Source: Firmicutes bacterium HGW-Firmicutes-14 (lineage in GTDB: Bacteria; Bacillota; Thermincolia; Thermincolales; UBA2595). From it: a stretch of DNA of 64,000 nt. The stretch's first letter is position 1, and every line of letters starts with the position of its first letter. Both the position numbers and the translations under genes were made by a program. Below the pieces are notes generated by a model that was not told the origin of the DNA, ran no database searches, and saw only the letters and a list, made by a program, of their open reading frames with translations. The stretch covers positions 186,001-250,000 of the forward strand of contig PHAB01000003.1 in the NCBI GenBank assembly GCA_002840275.1, in the 5' to 3' direction. Below, piece by piece: positions 35,953 to 44,081 of this stretch.

Positions 35953-37607
35953 CTTTTTTTTATTCCTCCTTTACCGGAGCTGATCCTAACAAGCAATATT
36001 ACAGCCAGGGTACTCAGGGAAATTATTATAAGCGCGGGTACCGATGCCTCATGAATCCTTTCATCGTTGGCATATTCATAAACCCTGCTGGCGAGGGTGT
36101 TATAATTAAATGGACGCAAAAGCAGGGTGAGGGGAAGTTCTTTTATGATATCAATAAACGTAAGTATAAAACCTGTAATCAGAGAACTTTTGAGCATGGG
36201 AAGCTCAATCTTCATCATTGCTTTGGTTCTCCCTATACCTAAAGTTCTTGCAGCATCATTATACTTTACTCCGATTTTGGCAAATGCAGAGTTCACACTG
36301 TTGAATCCGATGGCCATATAGCGGACGACAAAGGCGAAAACAAGCATAGTTATACTGCTGCTCAGCAATAGTTTTTTGCTGTTCGGATCAAAATAACGGT
36401 ATAATGGATGCAATAAGCCGTCTATAGCAACAAAGACTGTAATAGTACCAACTGCTATGATTGCCCCAGGCATTGAGTAACCTAACTGAGTAAGCTTACT
36501 CATAATAAGACCGGATTTCGCCGCCATCCACCTCCGGCTATGGGCAATCCATACATTAAGTGCTAGAATCAGCACAGTAGCCAAAATGCAGTAAATCAGG
36601 GTATTGAACAGGATCTGGTTTAAATTTGAAAGGTTTACTTTATAGAAAGCAAGCATTGCCCAAACCAACATCTGGCCGACAGGGACTATGAAGGCAATAC
36701 CGATAAACAGAGTTATTAAGATAATTACCGCATATCCCTTGAAACCCTTCAGCTTTACTGGCTTTATCGGCCTTCCGCGTCCACTGCCTATAACGTATTT
36801 TTTTCTCCCTCTCATTATTTCTTCTATACCCTGCAGGGCAATTATACATATCATCACATAGAAAGAAAGCCGGATAGCGACACCTGTCTCTCCCATACCA
36901 AACCATGACTGAAAGATGGTGGAGCTCATGGTTTGAATATTAAAGTACTTTACAACACCATAATCGCTCACAACCTCCATCATAACCAACATCAGTCCGC
37001 CAATGAGAGGAATGCGGATCAAGGGAAGGATCACTTTACCAAAAAGCTTTATTGGTTTGTAACCAAGCACCCTGGCAGTATCGACAAGATTTCCGGAATG
37101 ATTCTCCAAGAAGGATTTCACTGCACCGTAGATATAAGGGTAGAGTGTGATAGAATAAATAAAAACGGCACCTCTCAGGTTCATGATATCCAGCCATTGG
37201 GGCTTAAGGTCGATACCCCAGCTCCTGCATAAGCGCTGAATAATGCCTGTATAGCTCAGCATTCCCGCATAAACATAAGCAGCTATATAAGGCGGAATAG
37301 TTATTGGAATATAAAGAACCCACTTAAACAAATGTTTTAATGGGAAGTCAAAAAGGGCAACGATAACCGCAAACAGCACCCCTATAATACCTGAGAGCAG
37401 CAAAGTGAACAGCACAAGATAAAATGTATTACTTACAGCGTCAAGCAAAAGATATTGCTTAAAATGTTCCCAGTTATCATTTGATGAAAAATTGACCCTG
37501 CTGATGATAGCAATAATAGGCAGATTGATAATAATTATAAAGAGAAAAGCCAGCAAGGTGCGTATGCTGACTTTTCTTTTTATATTGGTTTTCTTTAAAA
37601 TATTCAT
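35949..37607 (-). CDS. Iron(III) ABC importer permease (two fused halves)
   Basis: A 552-residue FbpB-type permease with about 12 hydrophobic segments. It has two internally duplicated permease units, each with an EAA-like loop (DTARVLGYKPIKLFGKVILP and DAARTLGIGRTKAMMKIELP). ATG at 37607 is preferred over TTG at 37616 because it shares a base with the stop of the binding-protein gene (TAATG), a common coupling arrangement. Confidence 0.9.
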   Translation of the reverse strand: MNILKKTNIKRKVSIRTLLAFLFIIIINLPIIAIISRVNFSSNDNWEHFKQYLLLDAVSNTFYLVLFTLLLSGIIGVLFAVIVALFDFPLKHLFKWVLYIPITIPPYIAAYVYAGMLSYTGIIQRLCRSWGIDLKPQWLDIMNLRGAVFIYSITLYPYIYGAVKSFLENHSGNLVDTARVLGYKPIKLFGKVILPLIRIPLIGGLMLVMMEVVSDYGVVKYFNIQTMSSTIFQSWFGMGETGVAIRLSFYVMICIIALQGIEEIMRGRKKYVIGSGRGRPIKPVKLKGFKGYAVIILITLFIGIAFIVPVGQMLVWAMLAFYKVNLSNLNQILFNTLIYCILATVLILALNVWIAHSRRWMAAKSGLIMSKLTQLGYSMPGAIIAVGTITVFVAIDGLLHPLYRYFDPNSKKLLLSSSITMLVFAFVVRYMAIGFNSVNSAFAKIGVKYNDAARTLGIGRTKAMMKIELPMLKSSLITGFILTFIDIIKELPLTLLLRPFNYNTLASRVYEYANDERIHEASVPALIIISLSTLAVILLVRISSGKGGIKKR

Positions 37608-38683
37608 TATTTCCAACCAACTTCATTCAAAATCTTTACTGCCTTTTCATTGAGTTCACCCAGTTTTGACAAACTTACCGACTGTTCTTTGAAAGAGCCC
37701 CACGATTTCAGGAGGTCGGAGGAATCAACACTTTTTAGAACAGGATATTCATAGTTTGCTTCTGCATAAGACTTCTGAGCTTTTTCGCCGGCCAGGAATT
37801 CAAGAAGCTTAATTGCATTTTCCTTATTCTTGGCATCTTTTACGACCCCGCCGCCGGATACATTGATGTGTGTGCCACTGCCATCCTGGTCAGGGAAAAA
37901 TACGGCCAGTTTTTCTGTGACTTTCTTTTCTTCCGGATCAGATGAATTCAACATGAGGCCAAAGTAATAGGTATTCATGATTGCGATATCACCTTCGCCC
38001 GCAGCTATTGCTTTCGCCTGATCCCTGTCACCGCCTTTTGGTGCCCGTGCCATGTTAGCTACGATTCCTGCAGCCCATTTTTTTGCATTTTCTTCACCCA
38101 TAATTTCTATAAATGAAGCAAGGAGTGATTGGTTATAAATACTGTCTGAACCTCTGACAAGAATTTTCCCTTTCCACTTAGGATTTGTTAAATTCTCATA
38201 TGTAGATAATTCTGCCGGATTTATTCTATCCTTAGCATAAACGATAACACGTGCTCTTTTAGTAAATCCAAACCAGTAGTTTTCACTGTCTCTAAGATTT
38301 TCCGGGATGTTGGCCTTAAGTATTTGACTATCAACAGGCTGCAGCAGGGAAGATGACTTGGCTCTATGCAATCGTCCGGCATCGGCAGTAATAAAAAGAT
38401 CAGCTTCCGTATCAGCACCTTCAGTTTTGAGCCTTTCAATAAGCTCATCCGATTTACCTTTGACAATATTTACTTTGATACCTGTTTTTTGAGTAAAAGC
38501 ATTATAGAGACTGTCATCGGAATCATAATGCCTGTCAGTATACAGATTGACGTATTCGGGCTTTGTTTCATCACCTTTTGAACCGCTTTCCGTGGCCTTC
38601 TGAGAAGTGGATGAGCATCCTGCAAAAAGCATCGTTGCAGTTAACCCAATGGCTAAGAGTTTAGTAAATTTAAAAGCTTTCAT
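37607..38683 (-). CDS. Iron(III)-binding ABC lipoprotein (FbpA/FutA type)
   Basis: A 358-residue lipoprotein with lipobox FAGC at residues 20-23. The mature protein begins VNLYTDRHYDSDDSLYNAF, the FutA/FbpA layout, and carries late tyrosines (NTYYFGLML) at the usual iron-ligand site. ATG at 38683 has TAGGAGGTAC upstream. A Fur-box-like site covers the region just downstream of its -10 element, consistent with iron repression. Confidence 0.9.
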   Translation of the reverse strand: MKAFKFTKLLAIGLTATMLFAGCSSTSQKATESGSKGDETKPEYVNLYTDRHYDSDDSLYNAFTQKTGIKVNIVKGKSDELIERLKTEGADTEADLFITADAGRLHRAKSSSLLQPVDSQILKANIPENLRDSENYWFGFTKRARVIVYAKDRINPAELSTYENLTNPKWKGKILVRGSDSIYNQSLLASFIEIMGEENAKKWAAGIVANMARAPKGGDRDQAKAIAAGEGDIAIMNTYYFGLMLNSSDPEEKKVTEKLAVFFPDQDGSGTHINVSGGGVVKDAKNKENAIKLLEFLAGEKAQKSYAEANYEYPVLKSVDSSDLLKSWGSFKEQSVSLSKLGELNEKAVKILNEVGWK

Positions 38684-38703
38684 ATGTACCTCCTAATATG
38701 TTT

Positions 38704-38751
38704 GATATTGATTCTTATTCTCAATTATAATTCAAGATTATATTTTGTCAA
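38704..38751 (-). promoter_or_regulatory. Promoter with Fur-box-like operator for the iron operon
   Basis: Minus strand: -35 TTGACA (38746-38751), 16-nt spacer, -10 TATAAT (38724-38729). Directly downstream, 38704-38722 reads GAGAATAAGAATCAATATC, matching the 19-bp Fur consensus GATAATGATAATCATTATC at 15 of 19 positions. Placement over the transcription start fits iron-dependent repression. Confidence 0.7.
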
Positions 38752-38810
38752 GGACTAATATTATGATATAATAAAAAATTATTTGGGATAAACGTCCGGA
38801 AGGTGATTCG

Positions 38811-39503
38811 GTGATGTTCAAGAAACTTTTGGCCGGGCTGGGATTCGGTGGAGCCAAAATTAAACTTTTTCTGCCTGATGTCCAATTGAGACAAGGGAAC
38901 ACGGTAGAGGGTAAAATTATCCTGGCAGGGGGGAATATACCCCAGGAAGCGGCCCAGGCTTATATTCATCTGGAAGTGACATCATATTTTGACCCAGGCA
39001 CCGGGGAAAAAATGTTTACCGATACCCTGGACAGCTTATTGATTAAATGCCCCCTGGAAATCGACGGGGAACACTTCTGGGAAGAAATACCCTTTTTTTA
39101 TACAGTACCGACGGGTATTCCGTTTTCAGCCGGATCAACCAGGTATGAACTTATATCAGGTCTTGATATCAGGGATGCCATAAACCCTGTTGAAAGGCTT
39201 GACATAAAAATTCTCCCGATTGCCGAAATAGAAGCAGTTACAACAGCAATAGAGAAGATGGGGTTCCTGCCTCAATATCCCCACGGCAGTTTTGACGGAA
39301 AAGTCCAGCGCCTGGTTTATAAACCGCCGTCTGATTCACCGGGCAAAAGAGGTCCAATAACTGTAAATTTTAGAATCGTTTCTTCAGGCATTATGATCTG
39401 TTTTAACGGTTCATCATATAAACTGGAGAGTGCATCCCTGCTGACAGGCGGCTATCCTGACCCTGATAAGGCTGAAGCACTTATTAAGGATTATTTTTCT
39501 TGA
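38811..39503 (+). CDS. Spo0M-like sporulation-control protein
   Basis: A 230-residue protein of the Spo0M (SpoOM) family, an arrestin-like beta-sandwich protein that affects early sporulation in Bacillus. The N-terminus MFKKLLAGLGFGGAKIKLFL and the following QLRQGNTVEGKIILAGG are typical. Start is GTG at 38811 or the adjacent ATG at 38814; GGAAGGTG lies upstream. Monocistronic, followed by the riboswitch. Confidence 0.85.
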   Translation: MMFKKLLAGLGFGGAKIKLFLPDVQLRQGNTVEGKIILAGGNIPQEAAQAYIHLEVTSYFDPGTGEKMFTDTLDSLLIKCPLEIDGEHFWEEIPFFYTVPTGIPFSAGSTRYELISGLDIRDAINPVERLDIKILPIAEIEAVTTAIEKMGFLPQYPHGSFDGKVQRLVYKPPSDSPGKRGPITVNFRIVSSGIMICFNGSSYKLESASLLTGGYPDPDKAEALIKDYFS

Positions 39504-39539
39504 TTGTTTGGACAATATAGAATACAATATATATAAATT

Positions 39540-39635
39540 GGACAGGGGGAGTAACTACCCGTTTATCAACGGGAACAAAGTCGTCAGGACGGCCTCTGGC
39601 CCGGCTTTGTTGACTTATAAGTTAAGTGAGACTCT
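39540..39635 (+). promoter_or_regulatory. yybP-ykoY-type manganese riboswitch
   Basis: The leader contains the hallmark blocks of this class: GGGGGAGTAA near 39545, then GTCGTCAGGACGGCCTCTGG with CCCGGCTTTGTTGAC (the paired metal-binding legs), and GTGAGACTCTGC closing the aptamer near 39627-39637. It lies directly upstream of a TerC-family gene, a standard partner of this riboswitch. An intrinsic terminator follows as the expression platform. The family senses Mn2+. Confidence 0.88.
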
Positions 39636-39669
39636 GCATCCTCTTATGAATTGTGGGTGCAGGGTTTTT
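39632..39669 (+). terminator. Riboswitch-controlled terminator
   Basis: CTGCATCC (39634-39641) pairs with GGGTGCAG (39655-39662) and is followed by GGTTTTTA. The 5' arm overlaps the end of the aptamer (GAGACTCTGC), so ligand binding could prevent the terminator from forming. Confidence 0.75.
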
Positions 39670-39718
39670 AATTTTCCAAATCATAACATCAAAGTGATAA
39701 TCAGAAGGAGGGTTTCAC

Positions 39719-40561
39719 GTGTCTTTAAAGAATGCATTAAAATGGGTGGTATTTTGGTTTAGTATTGCCATGGCCTTCAATACCGGTGTTTATTTTTTTA
39801 AGGGGACTGAAAAAGCCCTGGAATTCTTTGGTGGATACATCATTGAACTCAGCCTCAGCATGGACAACCTTTTTGTATTCCTGCTGGTTTTCTCATGTTA
39901 CGGTATTCCCGCGGCATATCAAAGAAGGGTACTTACGTACGGAATCGCCGGGGCCGTAATCCTTAGGCTGATTTTCATAGTTTTGGGTGTGGCTGTAGTG
40001 GACATGTTCCACTGGGTGCTTTACATCTTTGGTCTTATTCTGATTTTCAGTGGCATAAAAATGTTTGGCAAAAATGATGAATGCCAGGATTTCAGTGAAA
40101 GCCGTGTCCTGAGGCTTCTTGGCAGAGTGCTGCCGAATACAAATGAACTACACGGTGAGAGGTTTTTTGTCAGGGAAAAGGGAATTCTTTATGCAACACC
40201 CCTGTTTGCCATCCTGGTCCTGATTGAAGCATCAGACATTATGTTTGCTATTGATTCCATTCCGGCCATATTCTCCTTAACCACCGACCCGTTCATCGTT
40301 TACAGTTCCAACATTTTTGCCATACTTGGTCTGAGGAACCTCTATTTCGTGCTTGAACGCATGCATTCCGCTTTCTGTTATGTAAAATACGGAGTTGGCC
40401 TGATCCTTGTTTTCACCGGGATCAAGCTATCGGTTTTGTTCTTCCACATTGAAATTTCCCTTGTCACCTCTATTATTGTGATTGTCTCCACCCTGGCTCT
40501 CAGTATCATCATTTCAATACTGTATCCGGATAAGCGCGGCCTGGATTGTAAAATTAATTAA
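39719..40561 (+). CDS. TerC-family membrane protein, predicted Mn2+ exporter
   Basis: A 280-residue integral membrane protein with about eight or nine hydrophobic segments. The TerC signatures EFFGGYIIELSLSMDNLFVF and LIEASDIMFAIDSIPAIF carry conserved Asp and Glu residues in the membrane. TerC proteins such as MeeF/MeeY help export manganese, and the yybP-ykoY riboswitch upstream supports that role here. GTG at 39719 has GAAGGAGGG 7 bases upstream; an overlapping frame at 39508 is not coding. Confidence 0.92.
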   Translation: MSLKNALKWVVFWFSIAMAFNTGVYFFKGTEKALEFFGGYIIELSLSMDNLFVFLLVFSCYGIPAAYQRRVLTYGIAGAVILRLIFIVLGVAVVDMFHWVLYIFGLILIFSGIKMFGKNDECQDFSESRVLRLLGRVLPNTNELHGERFFVREKGILYATPLFAILVLIEASDIMFAIDSIPAIFSLTTDPFIVYSSNIFAILGLRNLYFVLERMHSAFCYVKYGVGLILVFTGIKLSVLFFHIEISLVTSIIVIVSTLALSIIISILYPDKRGLDCKIN

Positions 40562-40593
40562 TCTATCCCTGATTCGGATATTCGGAGGAAAAC

Positions 40594-41196
40594 ATGTTTT
40601 CATGGCTTGAACATATTTTGAAGACCGACATCGAACAATACAGGCTGCTCGCCATTTTTATTACAATGTCCCTGGAGAGTGCTTGTATCCCTATCCCCAG
40701 TGAAATCGTCATGCCATATGCCGGTCATCTGGTAGCAAAAGGGAGCCTGGGTATGTTCGAAGCAACACTTACGGCAACAGCAGCTAACCTGACAGGCAGC
40801 TGGCTGGCCTATGCCGCAGGCAGGTTCGGGGGAAGGTCATTTATTGACAGGTATGGCCGATACATCTTCTTGTCAAAAAAGCACCTGGCCATGGCCGACC
40901 GGTGGTTTGCCCAAAAAGGGGAGGTTACGGTATTTTTCTCGAGAATGCTGCCTGCTGTCCGTACTTTTATCTCCCTTCCGGCCGGTATAGCAAGAATGGA
41001 CATTTTAAAGTTCAGCATCTATTCTTTTTTGGGGGCGCTGCCCTGGAACCTGGCCCTGGTTTACCTGGGGTACGTATTTACCGGCAATTGGGAACAGCTT
41101 CAAAACTACTTACATGAATTCAACATCGTAGTCTTTGCCGTAATCGGGCTGTTGGTCATATCGTACCTGGTATGGAAAAAGTTCAGGAAGACTTAG
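40594..41196 (+). CDS. DedA-family membrane protein
   Basis: A 200-residue protein with about five hydrophobic segments. Family features: ESACIPIPSEIVMPYAG near the N-terminus and FFSRMLPAVRTFISLPAGIARM in the middle. DedA/VTT proteins include flippases for undecaprenyl phosphate and phosphatidylethanolamine; which one applies is unknown. ATG at 40594 has TCGGAGGAA upstream. Lies 32 bases after terC and may share its riboswitch-controlled transcript. Confidence 0.9.
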   Translation: MFSWLEHILKTDIEQYRLLAIFITMSLESACIPIPSEIVMPYAGHLVAKGSLGMFEATLTATAANLTGSWLAYAAGRFGGRSFIDRYGRYIFLSKKHLAMADRWFAQKGEVTVFFSRMLPAVRTFISLPAGIARMDILKFSIYSFLGALPWNLALVYLGYVFTGNWEQLQNYLHEFNIVVFAVIGLLVISYLVWKKFRKT

Positions 41197-41203
41197 ATAG
41201 CAA

Positions 41204-41236
41204 AAGCCGCCCTATTGAAAATAGCTGCGGCTTTCG
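41204..41236. terminator. Bidirectional terminator between dedA-like and DUF3243 genes
   Basis: AAAGCCGC near 41204 pairs with GCGGCTTT near 41227, around a 16-nt loop that can form an inner CTATT/AATAG stem. It lies between convergent genes. Confidence 0.6.
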
Positions 41237-41246
41237 CTTTACCGGA

Positions 41247-41516
41247 TTAAAGGTTCTTCTTAGCCAGTTTTACCATACAGTTGGCAATAATCTTTTGCTC
41301 CTCAGGGCTTGCCACCTCCCATAATTCCTTAATGGCCCTGTTTTCAGCCAGGTCAGCAGGCACGTTATTGGTCAGGTAGTTACCGAACTGAGCGGCAAAG
41401 TTAGAAATAGTGTCCTGGGAAATACCCAGTTCTTCTGCAAACTCAACCGCTACCCCCAGGGAGTGTTTCCATCCCTTCCAGCTGGAAAGATCCATCCTTT
41501 GAACAATCTCGTTCAA
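41247..41516 (-). CDS. DUF3243 (YmfJ-like) protein
   Basis: An 89-residue protein. WKGWKHSLGVAVEFAEELGIS, FGNYLTNNVPADLAENR and LWEVASPEEQKIIANCMVKL match DUF3243, a small helical family of Firmicutes whose function is unknown. TTG at 41516 is used because AAGGAGAG lies 10 bases before it; a longer reading from 41555 would place that ribosome site inside the gene. Confidence 0.75.
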   Translation of the reverse strand: MNEIVQRMDLSSWKGWKHSLGVAVEFAEELGISQDTISNFAAQFGNYLTNNVPADLAENRAIKELWEVASPEEQKIIANCMVKLAKKNL

Positions 41517-41625
41517 TAAATCCACTCTCCTTATTATAAAATTACATTCTGTCACAGAATAGTATTAGCCGGGTACAAAAAAATATAAGCCCTGTTAAAG
41601 GAAATGTGTTAAAGGAGCTGGTAAT

Positions 41626-41850
41626 ATGGAAGGTTTCACAAAAATAGCTGTCCTGGAAAACGAGATTGAAGCACAACTTTTGGGGTCGATTCTTAAGGAA
41701 CGGGAGATACCTCATGGAATCAGGTCATATTATGACCTTGCCTATGACGGTATTTTTCAGATGCACAAAGGCTGGGGGGCCATTTATGCCCCTGAGGAAT
41801 TCAGTAAAGATATCATTGAGGTCCTTGAGGAAGTTCGTAAAAATATATGA
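41626..41850 (+). CDS. Small conserved-type protein (DUF2007-like)
   Basis: A 74-residue cytosolic protein. KIAVLENEIEAQLLGSILKEREIPHGIRSY resembles the DUF2007 group of putative signal-transducing proteins, which share an alpha-beta half with PII-like folds. The match is by layout only. ATG at 41626 has AAAGGAG about 10 bases upstream. Confidence 0.6.
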   Translation: MEGFTKIAVLENEIEAQLLGSILKEREIPHGIRSYYDLAYDGIFQMHKGWGAIYAPEEFSKDIIEVLEEVRKNI

Positions 41851-41870
41851 TTTGTTTTTTGACGAAAAGT

Positions 41871-41897
41871 AATGGCGGGTGCCGGGGACCCGCCATT
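41871..41897. terminator. Bidirectional terminator
   Basis: AATGGCGGGT (41871-41880), 7-nt loop, ACCCGCCATT (41888-41897). It separates the small DUF2007-like gene from the facing LysM gene. Confidence 0.65.
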
Positions 41898-41914
41898 TCT
41901 CTGCCGCTTACCTG

Positions 41915-42637
41915 TTAAAAAAACATCTGGGTCATCATTCCGGGTATACAGATTACCTGGCCGATACGCAGGGCATTCGGGTTTACTCCCGGGTTTGCTG
42001 CTATTATTGCTGCCACAGTGGTGTTAAACCTGTTGGCAAGGTTGAAGAAGGTATCTCCGGCTCTGATGGTATATGGTGTCGTCCCGGCCGGGCAGACAGG
42101 AGGTGCAGCAACAGGTATGCAGATCACCTGGCCAACCAGCAGGGCATTGGGATTAACTCCCGGATTTGCGGCAGCTATTGCTGCCACAGTAGTGTTAAAC
42201 CTGATGGCAAGGTTGAAGAAGGTATCTCCGGCTCTGATTGTATAAGGTGTCGTCCCGGTCGGACAGGTGACCGGCGGGACTGCGACAGGAATACAAATTA
42301 CCTGTCCGGGGATAAGGTTTTCCGGGTCGATACCCGGATTGGCCTCCAGAAGGTCATCAAGGGACACATTAAAAAACCTGGCCAGGGCAAAAAGGGTGTC
42401 TCCGGGCTGAATCGTGTAAAAATTCCCCTCAGGGCACGGGGGGAATATCGGCTGCCTGGGGACACAGATTACCTGTCCAATTTGCAGAAAATTCGGGTCA
42501 ACACCGGGGTTTGCCGAAATAAGCGCCGGTACGGTGGTATTGAACCGTCTCGCAATACTAAAGTAAGTGTCTCCGGCTCTAATAGTGTATGGCACAGTAT
42601 TTGGGGGACACTGCTGCCTGTAGCCGTAAAAATACAT
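41915..42637 (-). CDS. LysM-repeat protein (SafA/spore-coat type)
   Basis: A 240-residue protein with four LysM peptidoglycan-binding repeats, each about 45-57 residues: YTIRAGDTYFSIARRFN, YTIQPGDTLFALARFFN and two copies of YTIRAGDTFFNLA, each closing with a GQVIC(V/I)P block. No signal peptide is seen, as in spore-coat morphogenetic LysM proteins loaded from the mother cell. Each repeat carries a Cys in GQVIC and a Cys before the next repeat, which could crosslink. The last two repeats are nearly identical at the DNA level. Confidence 0.9.
   Translation of the reverse strand: MYFYGYRQQCPPNTVPYTIRAGDTYFSIARRFNTTVPALISANPGVDPNFLQIGQVICVPRQPIFPPCPEGNFYTIQPGDTLFALARFFNVSLDDLLEANPGIDPENLIPGQVICIPVAVPPVTCPTGTTPYTIRAGDTFFNLAIRFNTTVAAIAAANPGVNPNALLVGQVICIPVAAPPVCPAGTTPYTIRAGDTFFNLANRFNTTVAAIIAANPGVNPNALRIGQVICIPGMMTQMFF
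41944..42265 (-). repeat. Near-identical tandem LysM modules, 171-bp period
   Basis: The third and fourth LysM repeats share long identical DNA blocks (for example GTGTTAAACCTG followed by GGCAAGGTTGAAGAAGG) offset by 171 bases, 57 codons. This looks like a recent in-frame tandem duplication. Confidence 0.75.
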
Positions 42638-42807
42638 TTTATCACACCTTTCTCAATGAGGTTTTGTTCAACAGAAATGGTCAACAAGCTGCTAAACTTT
42701 ATGTCAATACAGTATATTCAGGAAAATATAATTTGTTAGGGGTTTTAGCATAAAACATCACCTGCCCACAAAAAATATTTTTAAATTGACGCAGGGAGGT
42801 TGTTTTT

Positions 42808-44067
42808 TTGCGCAGCTACAGGGATATTGACACATGGAAAGACGTGGAACCTGACCAATGGAATGACTGGCACTGGCAGGTGGCCAACCGTATCACCGGC
42901 ACAGTGCAGCTGAAAAGAGTCGTAAACCTCACACCCGAAGAAGAAAGCGGTATAAATAACTGCCTGGAGACCCTAAGAATGGCAATAACCCCATATTATG
43001 CCCTGTTAATGGATCCGGACAATCCGGAATGCCCTGTCCGCAAACAGGCCATTCCTGTTACCTGGGAACTGGATGAAAGCCCCTGTGACCTGGAAGACCC
43101 GCTCCTGGAAGATACCGATTCACCTGTGCCGGGGCTTACCCACCGCTATCCTGACAGGGTTTTGTTCCTGATTACAGACCAGTGTTCCATGTATTGCCGT
43201 CACTGTACCAGGCGGCGCCTGGCAGGCACCACTGACAAGTCTATGCCGGGAGATATCATCGAAAATGCCCTGGAATATATCAAAAACACGGCTGGTATAA
43301 GGGATGTGCTTATTTCCGGCGGAGACAGCCTCCTTACAGAAAACGACAGGCTTGAGTACCTGCTGACAAGACTGCATAATATTCCCCATGTGGAAATAAT
43401 CAGGTTTGGGACAAGGACCCCGGTTGTATTGCCGCAAAGGATAACCGATGATTTGTGCAGTCTCTTGCGCCGGTTCCATCCGATCTATGTAAATACCCAT
43501 TTCAACCACCCGCAGGAAATCACCCCGGAAGCCGAACGAGCCTGTGCTATGCTTGCAGATGCAGGAATTCCCCTGGGCAACCAGACAGTCCTGTTAAAAG
43601 GGATTAATGACTGTCCGTACATCATCAGGAAACTGGTCCATATGCTCCTAAAAATAAGGGTCCGCCCTTATTACCTTTACCAGTGCGACCTTTCGGAAGG
43701 GTTGGAACACCTGCGCACATCGGTGGCCAAAGGCATAGAAATAATTGAATTTCTTCGGGGTCATACCTCCGGGCTGGCAGTACCCACATATGTCGTGGAT
43801 GCTCCCGGGGGCGGGGGTAAAATTCCCGTATCACCCCAGTACCTTATTTCCATGTCAGATGAAAAAGTAATCCTGAGAAATTATGAAGGGGTTATCAGTG
43901 CATATACTGAACCCGCCGACAGGTCCGGCAAATGCCTGGAATGCGGTTTATGTGAAGATCAGCCGGTCTTCAGGACCGGCCTGCAAAAACTGTTTTCCAA
44001 CAGGAAGGTCAGCCTGGTACCCAAGGGGAACATCAGGGAACAGAGGAGAGAAAACTACATTCAATAG
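42808..44067 (+). CDS. ablA: Lysine 2,3-aminomutase
   Basis: Radical SAM, PLP-dependent enzyme making (S)-beta-lysine from L-lysine. A 419-residue protein with the FeS motif CSMYCRHC (CX3CX2C), ISGGDSLL (SAM binding) and the PLP lysine in DAPGGGGKIP. A C-terminal CLECGLC motif adds extra cysteines. TTG at 42808 follows GCAGGGAGG. With the acetyltransferase gene 14 bases downstream it makes the N-epsilon-acetyl-beta-lysine osmolyte pair, which favours osmoprotection over lysine fermentation. Confidence 0.93.
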   Translation: MRSYRDIDTWKDVEPDQWNDWHWQVANRITGTVQLKRVVNLTPEEESGINNCLETLRMAITPYYALLMDPDNPECPVRKQAIPVTWELDESPCDLEDPLLEDTDSPVPGLTHRYPDRVLFLITDQCSMYCRHCTRRRLAGTTDKSMPGDIIENALEYIKNTAGIRDVLISGGDSLLTENDRLEYLLTRLHNIPHVEIIRFGTRTPVVLPQRITDDLCSLLRRFHPIYVNTHFNHPQEITPEAERACAMLADAGIPLGNQTVLLKGINDCPYIIRKLVHMLLKIRVRPYYLYQCDLSEGLEHLRTSVAKGIEIIEFLRGHTSGLAVPTYVVDAPGGGGKIPVSPQYLISMSDEKVILRNYEGVISAYTEPADRSGKCLECGLCEDQPVFRTGLQKLFSNRKVSLVPKGNIREQRRENYIQ

Positions 44068-44081
44068 GAGTTGTATATGGG

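Noticed and set aside
39508-39762. 84-codon plus-strand frame before terC
   Set aside because: It runs through the manganese riboswitch and its terminator and overlaps the terC start; no ribosome site.
41944-42265. Possible CRISPR-like or satellite repeat
   Set aside because: The repeats are contiguous, in frame and encode LysM domains; no spacers.
41879-42739. 286-codon frame opposite the LysM gene
   Set aside because: Antisense to four LysM repeats; its own repeats are only the reverse of the LysM repeats.
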